A stretch of DNA of 64,000 nucleotides from Maricaulis sp048268525. GTDB taxonomy: Bacteria; Pseudomonadota; Alphaproteobacteria; Caulobacterales; Maricaulaceae. This document shows, in pieces, positions 35,381 through 43,929 of this stretch; within the stretch, counting starts at the first letter, position 1; the number at the start of each line of letters is the position of its first letter. The DNA lies in assembly GCF_048268525.1 (NCBI RefSeq), contig NZ_JBLWVH010000005.1, positions 1 to 64,000 on the forward strand. The letters run 5' to 3'. Position numbers and translations under genes: made by a program. The notes under the pieces were generated by a model, which was not told the DNA's origin, ran no database searches, and saw only the letters and a list, made by a program, of their open reading frames with translations.

Positions 35381-36919
35381 TTACACTGACCGGTCCGCCA
35401 CATGAGCGAGGATCGGCAGCCCGTCAAACGGATCGTTCGCGGCGACCGGCTGGCGGATATCCCGAACCGGTTCGGCCGGAGGGGCCGTATCGACCGGTGC
35501 CAGCGGGCGTGAGCGTGGCAGGGCAACAGCGCGCACATAGGTCAGCCAATAGCCGCGCAACAGGCCCAGGAAGAGCGCGATTCCGGCGGCTGCGACAAAG
35601 GACCCGATCAGGCCGAGCTTCTTCATCGAACTGCCTTCCATCGGCGCCGCAGCCCGATCAATCAGACGCACGGCATCGGCAGCCCCCAGGCTCGGAGAGC
35701 GGCGGGCCGAGGCCGTCGCCTCAAGCGCCGCGACAGCACCCGCGGCCTCTTCGGCGGCGGTAATGTTCTGGGCCAGCCGGGTATATTCCGGTTCCAGCTG
35801 TCGCAGGCGGGAGACCAGCGCACGATTGTCGCGCGCTTGACCTTCCAGGGCCGTCGCTAGCGAGGCCTGGGCCTGGGCATTGGCCTCACGGGTCGCCAGC
35901 TCTGATTCCAGCGCTTGCCGGACCGGGTTGGCGCCGGTTCGTCGCTGCCCCTCGCCTTCGGTGGCGCCGGACTGGATGAACTCCTCGATGGCTTCGATCT
36001 CACGCTCGACGGCCTGCACGGCCGGCGCAGCAGGCTGATAGCGCGCCAGCAGACTGGCCCGCTCGGCACGACGGTCGAGAAGCACGCCGGACACACCGTT
36101 CTCGACATAGAGCTCGATACTCTCGGGGATTTGCGACAGGCGCTCGCGCAGGGCCACGGCACCGGCCATCGCCGAATCCCGTTCGGCCCGGGCCTGGGCC
36201 GCGCGCTCGGAGAGATTGCCGACCAGATTGTCGGCGGTCAGGCGTTCGGCCTCGAAATTGGCGAGATCATTGGCTTGCAGGAAGGTGTTCAATTCCGCCC
36301 GCGCCGCAGCAACCGCCTCGTTGGCCTGGGCACGCCGGACTTCCAGACCGCTGATGCCGGTCTCGAACAGGACCTGTTCGCGATAGGCCAGATAGGCGTC
36401 CACGATGGCGTTCAGGATCAGTGCCGAGCGTTCCGCCGACGGTGACTTGAAACTGGCATTGATGGCCGAGGAATTCGGTTCCCGCGACAGGCTGAAATTG
36501 GACCGCAACTCCCGCAGCGCCAGCCCGTCGGCATTGAGACCGGCTTGCTCGCCCAGCACGACATCGGCGCCGAGTGTCTCCAGTGCCAGGCGTCGCACGG
36601 CCTCGGAACTGAGCAACTCGCTTTCCGACTGCATGACCTGGTCGAGCATGAAGGCATCGCCCACGCCAGCCGCGGTCGGTGTGGGATTCGAATCAAGCAG
36701 CACCAGAAGGCGCGTATCGGAGGTGTAACTCGGCTTCAGCAAGGTCAGTGACACGCCCACGCCGACAGCAAAAATGAGGGCGAAAATCAACGCGATAAAG
36801 CCTTTTTGAGACCACGCCAGCGCGATCACATCGAACAAGTCCAGCTCCCCTCTCGGGGCGCCAGCCTGTCGGGTGGCCGCCGGGTGAGCGGGGCCTGCAT
36901 CATGATATGCGCGCGTCAT
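35381..36919 (-). CDS. hfsA: Polysaccharide co-polymerase, Wzz/GumC type (HfsA-like)
   Basis: This 512-aa protein has a Wzz domain: TM helix at about residues 38-60, a periplasmic region with long coiled coils (about residues 180-400), and a second TM near residues 440-462, with the conserved DRAAAPMEGSSMKK proline-rich segment before it. It lacks a fused kinase domain; the separate hfsB product supplies that part. It would control polymerisation and link to the outer-membrane exporter. It is divergent from hfsD with 88 nt between starts. Confidence 0.83.
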   Translation of the reverse strand: MTRAYHDAGPAHPAATRQAGAPRGELDLFDVIALAWSQKGFIALIFALIFAVGVGVSLTLLKPSYTSDTRLLVLLDSNPTPTAAGVGDAFMLDQVMQSESELLSSEAVRRLALETLGADVVLGEQAGLNADGLALRELRSNFSLSREPNSSAINASFKSPSAERSALILNAIVDAYLAYREQVLFETGISGLEVRRAQANEAVAAARAELNTFLQANDLANFEAERLTADNLVGNLSERAAQARAERDSAMAGAVALRERLSQIPESIELYVENGVSGVLLDRRAERASLLARYQPAAPAVQAVEREIEAIEEFIQSGATEGEGQRRTGANPVRQALESELATREANAQAQASLATALEGQARDNRALVSRLRQLEPEYTRLAQNITAAEEAAGAVAALEATASARRSPSLGAADAVRLIDRAAAPMEGSSMKKLGLIGSFVAAAGIALFLGLLRGYWLTYVRAVALPRSRPLAPVDTAPPAEPVRDIRQPVAANDPFDGLPILAHVADRSV

Positions 36920-37007
36920 TCGCCAATAAGACCCCGCGCGCGCTTAAAAATTTGTTATCCATGCAGCGTTGAGAATGACGCCGAGCAGTCGACCGGAAAG
37001 ATAATTC

Positions 37008-37742
37008 ATGCGCGCGATCCGACACGGGCTTTGCACCGCCGCCCTCGCCCTGGCCCCCCTCGCCCTCGGCGCCTGCGCCAGCACGGCGTCCGAGCCGGCC
37101 GCAGCGGACTGGGGACAGCCGCGTTTTGCCGCCTGGCAGGACAGCGACCCGGCCTACCGCTTTTACCCGGGTGACAGTATCGATGTGACCGTCCACTCGG
37201 CGCCCGAATTGTCGCGAACCGCCCTGATCGGCCCGGACGGCCGCGTTTCCCTGCCCCTGCTGGGCAATGTGATGGTCGCCGCGAAAACAGATTACGAGAT
37301 CGCCAACACACTCGCCGACGCCTATGCCCGCGATGTGCTTGTCTCGCCCATCATCGAGGTCCGTCGGGCCGCGCTCGGTCCGCAAAACATCATTGTCGGC
37401 GGCGAAGTGAATTCGCCGGGCCTGATCGAACTGACCGGCCCCGTCGGCGCGCTGGAAGCCGTCATGATGGCCGGCGGCTTCCAGAATACCGCCGCCCGGG
37501 GCGATGTCGTCGTCCTGCGCCGCCAGCCCGGCGGCGGCCTGATGATGCGGACCGTCAACCTGCACGACGCCCTGCGCGGGCGCTCCGGTGCCGACAATAT
37601 CCAGATCTGCCGTCACGACATCATCTTCGTACCGCGCTCCACGGTCGCCGAGCTGAGCGTGTTCATGGAACAATATGTTTCCGGCATCCTGCCACTGGAC
37701 CAGGCTTTCTCCTACGCCATCGCCGACGCCATCACGAACTGA
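37008..37742 (+). CDS. hfsD: Outer-membrane polysaccharide export lipoprotein, Wza/OPX type (HfsD-like)
   Basis: This 244-aa protein has a signal peptide with lipobox LGAC (Cys at residue 24), a poly-export domain (YRFYPGDSIDVTVHSAPELSR and LIGPDGRVSLPLLG) and one SLBB domain (IIVGGEVNSPGLIEL). It would form the outer-membrane exit for the polymer. GGAAAG precedes the ATG at 37008. In Caulobacter hfsD, hfsA and hfsB form one operon; here hfsD is inverted relative to hfsAB. Confidence 0.85.
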   Translation: MRAIRHGLCTAALALAPLALGACASTASEPAAADWGQPRFAAWQDSDPAYRFYPGDSIDVTVHSAPELSRTALIGPDGRVSLPLLGNVMVAAKTDYEIANTLADAYARDVLVSPIIEVRRAALGPQNIIVGGEVNSPGLIELTGPVGALEAVMMAGGFQNTAARGDVVVLRRQPGGGLMMRTVNLHDALRGRSGADNIQICRHDIIFVPRSTVAELSVFMEQYVSGILPLDQAFSYAIADAITN

Positions 37743-37765
37743 CCCTCGCAGCGTCCCAAACACAA

Positions 37766-37800
37766 ACGCGCCCGCCATCCATCCGGATTGGCGGGCGTGT
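37766..37800. terminator. Hairpin between convergent genes, possibly bidirectional
   Basis: ACGCGCCCGCCA (37766-37777) pairs with TGGCGGGCGTGT (37789-37800) with one G-T wobble and an 11-nt loop. It lies between hfsD (+) and the Sel1-like gene (-). The flank is more T-rich on the minus strand (TTGTGTTTG). Confidence 0.5.
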
Positions 37801-37860
37801 TGGTATTGGAGCCGGCAGATGCCCCCATCCGCCGGCTTTCGTCATGTCTGTCGGATTCGC

Positions 37861-38133
37861 CTAGTGGCGCGTCGACAGCCATTCGCGGGCGGCGCGCTGG
37901 GCGCTGGCCACTTCGAGGGTCGACATCTGGTCGGAAATCTCGGCGCGGTAGTATTTTGCCGGTTCCGAGCCCATCAGGGCTGCCAGATTGAACCATTTGT
38001 GCGCTTCGACATAGTCGATCTCGCCACCCTGGCCGGTTGAATACAAGATACCAAGCTTGCACAGATCCTCACCCGTCGGGTCAGCAAATGCCGCTTGATG
38101 CGCTTGGGCCGTTTCTACGTCCGTGAACGCCAT
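37861..38133 (-). CDS. Small Sel1-repeat protein
   Basis: This 90-aa cytosolic protein contains one or two Sel1/TPR-like helical repeats (LCKLGILYSTG, YVEAHKWFNLAALMGSEPAKYYR). It has no signal peptide. GGGGAAAG lies just before the ATG at 38133. Small Sel1 proteins of this type occur in Caulobacterales and probably mediate protein contacts; the function is unknown. It is not evidently part of the polysaccharide operons. Confidence 0.75.
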   Translation of the reverse strand: MAFTDVETAQAHQAAFADPTGEDLCKLGILYSTGQGGEIDYVEAHKWFNLAALMGSEPAKYYRAEISDQMSTLEVASAQRAAREWLSTRH

Positions 38134-38297
38134 GGGTCTTTCCCCTTACTCTACACTGGCGGGTCCTGTCGTTTTGACCTGTGACCCGCGACCACCATCC
38201 AGTCCGAATGCCTTCGAACAGATGTGATCCTGAGCAAAGAGGCTTGCATTAAGGTTAAGGCCTGACAGAAAAAATACGCCTTAAGTCTTTAAATCAA

Positions 38298-39869
38298 TTA
38301 GATTTTCCTACCGAGTAGTAAACGCGATATCCACGCATCGGTAAGACTTGTCCGGCTGGCGCGACGCAATCGGTCGGGTGTCATCAGCCGGATCAGCGTG
38401 AGCAACAAGACCATCCCGGCGGATGCCAGGCCCAGCCACATCCCCTGCCGGATGCGCGGCTCGACCGCCGGTCTGGGCGGCAGCGGCTGGAAGGCCTCAT
38501 ACGCGCCCTCACCCAGCCATTCGATCACCGCCAGCGTTGCCGATCCGGACAGTTCGGCTATTCGCTGCAAGTCGGTCAGTTGGTCCGGTGATGCCGCGAC
38601 AGCCATCAGGCGGATGACCTCGAAGCTCGATGTCTGCCGTCGCAATCGGGCGACCGACTGAAACACGGTCGCGAGCCTGACGGCGCCAGGCGCAGAACTG
38701 GCATCGATGCGGGCCTCGATCATCGGCGCGGCCCGAGATGGGGCTGCGAAGGCGATGTCCGGTCGGACCATCGCACTCGCGAAGGCATCGCCCACCTGAC
38801 TGGCCGGCAGCAGGGTGACCAGCTCGGTCGCCAGCCAGTCTTCCAGTTGCGGGTGCAATCGCCCGGCCCGCCGCGCCGCCGTCAGGATTTCAGCGCCGGA
38901 GGACATGGCCCGGTCGCGACCTGGCAGATCCACCATTCCGGCTTCGATCGCAGCGAGCGCCAAGGCCAGCTCACCGGCTGGCGCCGGTGGAATGATCGCA
39001 CTGTCACAGCTGGCCATGCGGATCCGCGGATCGGCACACAGCTGGATCACCAGATGCCGCACCCCACCGTAAAGGCGTGTATCGCCGGCGCCGGCCCCGA
39101 CGAGGGCGGGAACCGACCGCATTTCGAACTGACCGCGATAGGCGCCCCTGAAAAATCCGTCGGCACTGGTATTGGCGACGGCCCAGGCGAATTGCCGCTC
39201 GGCCTGCCGGCTTTGCAGATCCTGCGGCGCAAAAACCAGCTCTGGAGGCGAAAGCCCGATCGCGGCGCCGCGTGCCAGCTCCCGCTCGAAAGCCGTATCG
39301 AGAATGGCCCGTCGCTGCCAGGTCGGTCCGGCCCGGAGCTCGGCGTCAAGCGCCAATGGCCCGGCCGCGCCGGCCAGCAGGTCGAGCGCCAGCCGGTCGC
39401 GACCGATCAGGTCCGGTCCGAGCGATGCCCAGCTGCGGAAACGGTCCATGTCGGCCCGTCGACGCCGGTCGCCGCGCAGCGAATTTTCAAGACGGTCGAG
39501 CCAGATGTCGCGTGCATCGCGGTTGGCCGGAACAGCCTCGCGCACCAGGGCGGCCAGCCGTTCGCCTTCGCCCGGCTGCGGCGAGACATGCCCGGCAATC
39601 CCCCCGGTCTGCACCAGCCATTGTACCGCAAACCAGCCAGCCACGAGCAAGGACCCGATCAGCCAGCTTGGCTGGAAGCCCTTGAACACGGCCCGCCACA
39701 ACAGCCAGACGGTGAGACCGACAGGTCCTGCCTCCCAGGGCGACTGGGTTTCGCCGCGCCAGCGATCGACACGCTCGCGCCGTATGGCCTCGCGCCGGGT
39801 CAAACCGGCCCGCTGCCAGGCGTCCGCGCCCGGCGTGTTCGTGTCACCAGCATCGACGGTATCCGTCAT
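38298..39869 (-). CDS. Conserved hypothetical membrane protein
   Basis: I do not recognise this 523-aa protein. It has a basic cytosolic N-terminus (RREAIRRERVDRWRG), two adjacent hydrophobic segments (about residues 49-62 and 68-86), a large, mainly alpha-helical Ala/Leu/Arg-rich region of about 380 residues, and a C-terminal TM helix (about residues 470-492) followed by a basic tail. There is no enzyme motif and no relation to polysaccharide enzymes. The AT-rich stretch 38134-38297 downstream contains a loose inverted repeat TTAAGGC/GCCTTAA (38255-38284), but I see no gene there. Confidence 0.7.
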   Translation of the reverse strand: MTDTVDAGDTNTPGADAWQRAGLTRREAIRRERVDRWRGETQSPWEAGPVGLTVWLLWRAVFKGFQPSWLIGSLLVAGWFAVQWLVQTGGIAGHVSPQPGEGERLAALVREAVPANRDARDIWLDRLENSLRGDRRRRADMDRFRSWASLGPDLIGRDRLALDLLAGAAGPLALDAELRAGPTWQRRAILDTAFERELARGAAIGLSPPELVFAPQDLQSRQAERQFAWAVANTSADGFFRGAYRGQFEMRSVPALVGAGAGDTRLYGGVRHLVIQLCADPRIRMASCDSAIIPPAPAGELALALAAIEAGMVDLPGRDRAMSSGAEILTAARRAGRLHPQLEDWLATELVTLLPASQVGDAFASAMVRPDIAFAAPSRAAPMIEARIDASSAPGAVRLATVFQSVARLRRQTSSFEVIRLMAVAASPDQLTDLQRIAELSGSATLAVIEWLGEGAYEAFQPLPPRPAVEPRIRQGMWLGLASAGMVLLLTLIRLMTPDRLRRASRTSLTDAWISRLLLGRKI

Positions 39870-40057
39870 GATGCCCCCCTGTTCCCGCCATCAGTTATGC
39901 CGAGCAAGCGCGTGCTTGCAACCAAATGCGCGTGAGGCGCGAGAAAAGCCTTCACCCCACCTCCCGACCGGATCAAGCCTCCCACAATGAATGGAGAGTT
40001 GGCAGGGACGGTCGTGCGGCTTATTTCCATCCCACCGCCGTCAGGAGCCCGCACACA

Positions 40058-41011
40058 ATGCCGTCCGATACCCTTTCCCGCTTTCCGCCCGTCTCGATGG
40101 CCCTAGCCCGCACCGACAAGGCCCGTTTTGCGGCCGAGCTGGGTCGCAGCTTCCGCGAGTTCGGCTTTGCGGCCATTTCGGACCACGGCCTCGATCCGGC
40201 CCTTATAAAGGCGGCCTATGACAAGGCCGTTGAATTCTTCGCCCTGCCGGAAGAGACAAAGCTGAGCTATCTCGTCGAAGGTGGCGGCGGTGCCCGCGGC
40301 TATACGCCGTTCGGCAAGGAAATCGCCAAGGACGCCAAGCATGTCGACCTGAAGGAATTCTGGCATGTCGGTCGCGACCTGCCCGCCGGTCACAAGTATG
40401 AGGCCGACATGGCCCCCAATCTGGTTCCGGCCGAAGTCGAGGGCTGGCGCGAGACCGTGCACGGGCTCTACGACGCTTTCGACCAACTCGGCGTCCAGGT
40501 CCTGCGCGCCATCGCGCTGGATCTCGGGCTTGAGGAGACCTTCTTCGACGACACGGTGAAGGACGGCAATTCGGTGATGCGCCTGCTGCACTACCCGCCG
40601 GTCACCGGCGATCCGGGCGGCTCAATCCGGGCCGAGGCGCATGGCGACATCAACACCATCACATTGCTGCTGGGCGCCGAGGAGCCGGGCCTGCAAGTCA
40701 AGACCCGCACCGGCGAGTGGATCGACATGAACCCGCCGCCCGGCTGTCTGGTCGTCAATATGGGCGACATGCTGGCGCGCTCGACCAATGATGTCCTGCC
40801 CTCGACCCAGCACCGGGTGATCAATCCGGCCGGCGCCCGCACCGGCTTCTCGCGCTATTCCCTGCCCTTTTTCCTGCACTATCGTCCCGACTACATGATC
40901 GAGACGCTGCCGGGCTGTGCCGGGCCGGACAATCCGGACAAATATCCCGAGCCGATGCGCGCCAATGATTATCTCAACCAGCGCCTTCGCGAGATCGGGT
41001 TGTTGAAATAG
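40058..41011 (+). CDS. Isopenicillin-N-synthase-like 2OG-Fe(II) oxygenase
   Basis: This 317-aa protein has the non-heme iron triad of the family: HGD in EAHGDINTITLL (H-x-D), the distal His in STQHRVINP, and the RYS (R-x-S) pair for 2-oxoglutarate just after. The N-terminal DIOX_N-like region (RSFREFGFAAISDHGLD) is typical of the plant-type dioxygenase/IPNS superfamily. It hydroxylates or desaturates an unknown small molecule in the cytosol. AGGAG lies 12 nt before the ATG at 40058. It appears monocistronic. Confidence 0.88.
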   Translation: MPSDTLSRFPPVSMALARTDKARFAAELGRSFREFGFAAISDHGLDPALIKAAYDKAVEFFALPEETKLSYLVEGGGGARGYTPFGKEIAKDAKHVDLKEFWHVGRDLPAGHKYEADMAPNLVPAEVEGWRETVHGLYDAFDQLGVQVLRAIALDLGLEETFFDDTVKDGNSVMRLLHYPPVTGDPGGSIRAEAHGDINTITLLLGAEEPGLQVKTRTGEWIDMNPPPGCLVVNMGDMLARSTNDVLPSTQHRVINPAGARTGFSRYSLPFFLHYRPDYMIETLPGCAGPDNPDKYPEPMRANDYLNQRLREIGLLK

Positions 41012-41031
41012 GATTTCCCGAGACAAAACAG

Positions 41032-41065
41032 AAAAAGGGGCCGCCTTCCCCATGATGGCGACCCC
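41032..41065 (-). terminator. Intrinsic terminator, minus-strand orientation
   Basis: GGGGCCGCC (41037-41045) pairs with GGCGACCCC (41057-41065) with one wobble; on the minus strand the stem is followed by TTTTT (41036-41032). It should end transcripts of the mscS gene about 180 nt downstream of its stop, between two convergent genes. The rest of 41066-41241 shows no gene. Confidence 0.65.
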
Positions 41066-41241
41066 CTTGAAGTCTGGTAGGGCCGGTCGTTGGTCGGTCT
41101 GTGCCCCGCCAACGTTTCAGCCTACCAACCATCTAAAGGTTGCATTACCGAAACCCTAAGCGCCCTTAGAGATAGCCGCTTTTTAATCCGACAAAAAAGT
41201 ATACCGGGCATGCACGCACAGGTCGCCTCGGCCGGGCCGCA

Positions 41242-42612
41242 TCAGTCCGCCTTCGCCGCGCCCGGCTTCTTCATCCCGGCCGGCATGTCGCGGACGTGGA
41301 TGTCGATCTGCGGGTACGGGAATTCGACACCGTGCTCGTGGAAGCTTTTCCAGATCGCGACATAGACATCACTGCGCACATTGGAGAGGCCGTTTTCCGG
41401 ATCACAAATCCAGAAGCGCAGGTCAAAATTGACCGAGCTGTCGCCATATTCGACCAGATTGCAAACCGGGTCCTTGTCAGACACGACACGGTCCACCGTC
41501 TTGGCTGCCTCGATCGCGAGCCTCTGCACGCGCTCGAGATCGAGCATGTCGTAAGAGACGCCGAAGGGGGCGTGCTGACGCACCACCTTGTCCGATTTGG
41601 ACCAGTTGATGACACCATTGGCGATGAAGTGCTCGTTCGGGATCAGGTGCTCGGTGCCATCGCGCGTTCGCAGCGAGACATAGCGCGACTCCATCCCCGT
41701 CACCCAGCCGAATTGGCCGTCGACCTCCAGCGCATCGCCCGGCTTGATCGACTTGTCAGCCAGAAGGGTGAAACCGGCGGCAAAGTTGGCGACGGTCTTT
41801 TGCAGGCCGAGACCGACACCGATACCGACGGCGCCCGAGAAGATCGCCAGCGTGGCCAGGTTGAAACCGGTCAACTGCAACGCGATCAACAGCGCCACCA
41901 CGGGCAGGGCAAAACCGAGGATTTTTGCGATCAGGGCCCGCAGGGCCGGCGAGATCTCGTCCGCGCGCTGAAGCTGGCCATTGATGGTGCGTCCCGCCAA
42001 TGAGGCGAGCCAGAACAACACGCCGAAATAGATCAGCGTGCGCAGGACGTCGAACAGGGACAGATCGACCGGCTCGCCATCCTCGGTTTCGCCCAACGGG
42101 ATGGCCAGGGCCTGCAATTGCATCACGACATCATCGAGCAGGCCGAACACGTCCAGCGCCGCCACCGGCCAGGCGACATAGAAGGCAACCTTGGACCAGA
42201 AGCGCGAGCGGATGATCAGGGTAACGGCGCGAATGACCAGCCAGGCGGTCATCAGGCTCATGGCGGCGTCGATCAGGGCGAAGGGCTGGTCGATGGCCCC
42301 CAGGACAATACGGATGATGGCCAGAACCGCGACCAGCGCCAGCGGCGTGGCCAGGGAGATGGCCGCCGTCAGCAAACGGCGCGCCAGCCCGGTTTTGATC
42401 CGCGCGCCCGCCAGTCCCTCGACGACATGACGCAAGCGCGGCCCGAAAATCAGCGCCGGAATGAAGGCCGCCAGGACCAGACCCATCTGGATGGCGACAT
42501 CGAGATTGAGCAGGCTGGCCAGCAGCCAGTCCCAAGCCTCCCGCGCGCGCCCCTCCAGCACCTCCATCGGCAAAAGTTCGCCCAGCGCGCTGTCGTCCTG
42601 TGGTGTCGTCAT
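41242..42612 (-). CDS. MscS-family mechanosensitive ion channel
   Basis: This 456-aa inner-membrane channel has about five TM helices. The pore-lining helix is rich in Ala/Gly (LATLAIFSGAVGIGVGLGLQKTVANFAAGFTLL), followed by the MscS beta domain signature IKPGDALEVDGQFGWV and GTEHLIPNEHFI, and the alpha/beta C-terminal domain. It opens on membrane tension to relieve osmotic shock. The ATG at 42612 is preceded by GGGGAGAG. Confidence 0.92.
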   Translation of the reverse strand: MTTPQDDSALGELLPMEVLEGRAREAWDWLLASLLNLDVAIQMGLVLAAFIPALIFGPRLRHVVEGLAGARIKTGLARRLLTAAISLATPLALVAVLAIIRIVLGAIDQPFALIDAAMSLMTAWLVIRAVTLIIRSRFWSKVAFYVAWPVAALDVFGLLDDVVMQLQALAIPLGETEDGEPVDLSLFDVLRTLIYFGVLFWLASLAGRTINGQLQRADEISPALRALIAKILGFALPVVALLIALQLTGFNLATLAIFSGAVGIGVGLGLQKTVANFAAGFTLLADKSIKPGDALEVDGQFGWVTGMESRYVSLRTRDGTEHLIPNEHFIANGVINWSKSDKVVRQHAPFGVSYDMLDLERVQRLAIEAAKTVDRVVSDKDPVCNLVEYGDSSVNFDLRFWICDPENGLSNVRSDVYVAIWKSFHEHGVEFPYPQIDIHVRDMPAGMKKPGAAKAD

Positions 42613-42725
42613 GTGGCGCTCTCTCCCCTGAGTTTCAGAGGGATAGCATTGATGGGGGGATGGGGGCCAGAGGCATGCGGCGGGCACGCCTTCCAATCTG
42701 TCGGCAACGCTCCTAGATCATCGAT

Positions 42726-43358
42726 ATGAAACTTTCAGCTAACATTTTGGCCTTTGCCGTCACCCTCGGGAACATCAGTTGCTCGCCTGAACCGGCGCCA
42801 ATCCAAATTGAGCCTAGTTACTGCGCGGTTTATGAGGCCTACATGAATCATGCGGTGGAACGACTGAATGATCCCGAACTGCTGCTGGCACCCATAATTA
42901 TCATGAACCAGATTGGCGATGACGTCGTCCGGTTCCCTGACTGGGAAGACTGGCATCCTGCCGACGGAGATCAGTCACCGACCGTCGACAATTTAAGCAT
43001 CGAAGCGCTTGATCCGCTGCCACACACGCATCGGATTTCCTGTTCTTTCGACTCGGTCACGAACTGGGCAGCAATCGCCGGTGAGCCTGAACCTGAGGGA
43101 TGGATACTGGCCACGCCTGCTGCGCCCCGCCTGAGCATATACACCGGCAGCCACGGCGAGCTCCAATTGTCACCGGTCTATGTGTCCGTGGACGAGCAAT
43201 TGGCCATGATGTCCGTTAGCTGGCAGGAAATCGCCTCAGTGGACAAACCGTCTTTTGCCCATGGGCCAGCGTCAGGCGTCGAATATGTGCGGCTCCAACG
43301 CAGCAATGACGGTCAGTGGCAGGTAACAGGAACTTCACAACGCCAAACCGCCCGATAG
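42726..43358 (+). CDS. Hypothetical secreted protein, lower GC
   Basis: I do not recognise this 210-aa protein. It has a hydrophobic leader (about residues 5-17) ending near ISC, which could be a poor lipobox, so it is probably periplasmic. Two further Cys residues occur (YCAVYE, ISCSFD). The base composition is visibly more AT-rich than neighbouring genes, suggesting acquisition or a rapidly evolving lineage-specific gene. A REP-like element follows directly. Confidence 0.55.
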   Translation: MKLSANILAFAVTLGNISCSPEPAPIQIEPSYCAVYEAYMNHAVERLNDPELLLAPIIIMNQIGDDVVRFPDWEDWHPADGDQSPTVDNLSIEALDPLPHTHRISCSFDSVTNWAAIAGEPEPEGWILATPAAPRLSIYTGSHGELQLSPVYVSVDEQLAMMSVSWQEIASVDKPSFAHGPASGVEYVRLQRSNDGQWQVTGTSQRQTAR

Positions 43359-43390
43359 CGAACTGGCACGCTGATAATTGAAAAGGAGAC

Positions 43391-43441
43391 ACCCCTTCCT
43401 TCTCCCCTGGGAGAAGGTGCCGCGAAGCGGCGGATGAGGGG
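43391..43441. repeat. REP-like palindromic element
   Basis: CCTTCTCCC (43398-43406) pairs with GGGAGAAGG (43409-43417), then GCCGC-GAA-GCGGC-type hairpin (43419-43431), closed by CCCCT (43392-43396) with AGGGG (43437-43441). This cloverleaf-like sequence type, with CCTTCTCCC and GATGAGGGG, is a dispersed extragenic repeat in many alphaproteobacteria. It lies between two convergent genes. Confidence 0.7.
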
Positions 43442-43471
43442 GGCAGCGGCGTGCTCAGCCAAAAAAGCGAG

Positions 43472-43924
43472 TCATCGCCGTCGGAGCCACGCCAGCTGGG
43501 CACGCAATAGTCGCTTCTGCCGCGGCAGCCTGCTGGAGAAAACCGTGATGAATAGCGGTTGGGTGAAAGCCCCAAACACGCCGCACATCACAGTCACGAT
43601 TATGACCTCGGCGCCATCCAGCGAAATCACATCGCTGGTCATCGAAGATGAGTATGCACCGCTCAGGCCGAAACCTATCCAACCAACCGCTCCCACCACA
43701 GCGCGACGCATGAAAAACCCGGGCCCTGGAACGCGCCCGAGCCAACCCTTGTTGAAGATCGACAAGACCATGTCAGACGCGAACAGCAGGCCAAACAGCG
43801 TATTGAGTCCAAACAGGGTCATGCCGACCACCCCGAGCGGCAACGCGACATACGCCACAAGCAGTGCCAGCGTCGCGGCAATCAGGCTCGCCACCCGCCA
43901 TTGCTTGACCAGAAGCGGATCCAC
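43472..43924 (-). CDS. Small integral membrane protein after gatB
   Basis: This 150-aa protein has four predicted TM helices (about residues 11-35, 38-55, 75-90 and 105-128) and a basic C-terminal tail (LPRQKRLLRAQLAWLRRR). The family is not recognised. Its start lies only 6 nt after the gatB stop on the same strand, so it is probably the last gene of the gat operon. No ligand or enzyme motif is seen. Confidence 0.6.
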   Translation of the reverse strand: MDPLLVKQWRVASLIAATLALLVAYVALPLGVVGMTLFGLNTLFGLLFASDMVLSIFNKGWLGRVPGPGFFMRRAVVGAVGWIGFGLSGAYSSSMTSDVISLDGAEVIIVTVMCGVFGAFTQPLFITVFSSRLPRQKRLLRAQLAWLRRR

Positions 43925-43929
43925 CTTTC

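Noticed and set aside
35350..35385. TTAACGCCCCGCTTAC upstream of hfsB as a CtrA box
   Set aside because: The spacing is 8 instead of 7 and the second half is TTAC; too weak to claim.
38255..38284. Possible CtrA site or terminator (TTAAGG repeats, TTAAGGC/GCCTTAA)
   Set aside because: The TTAA spacing does not fit TTAA-N7-TTAA and the stem has a 16-nt loop without a T-tract.
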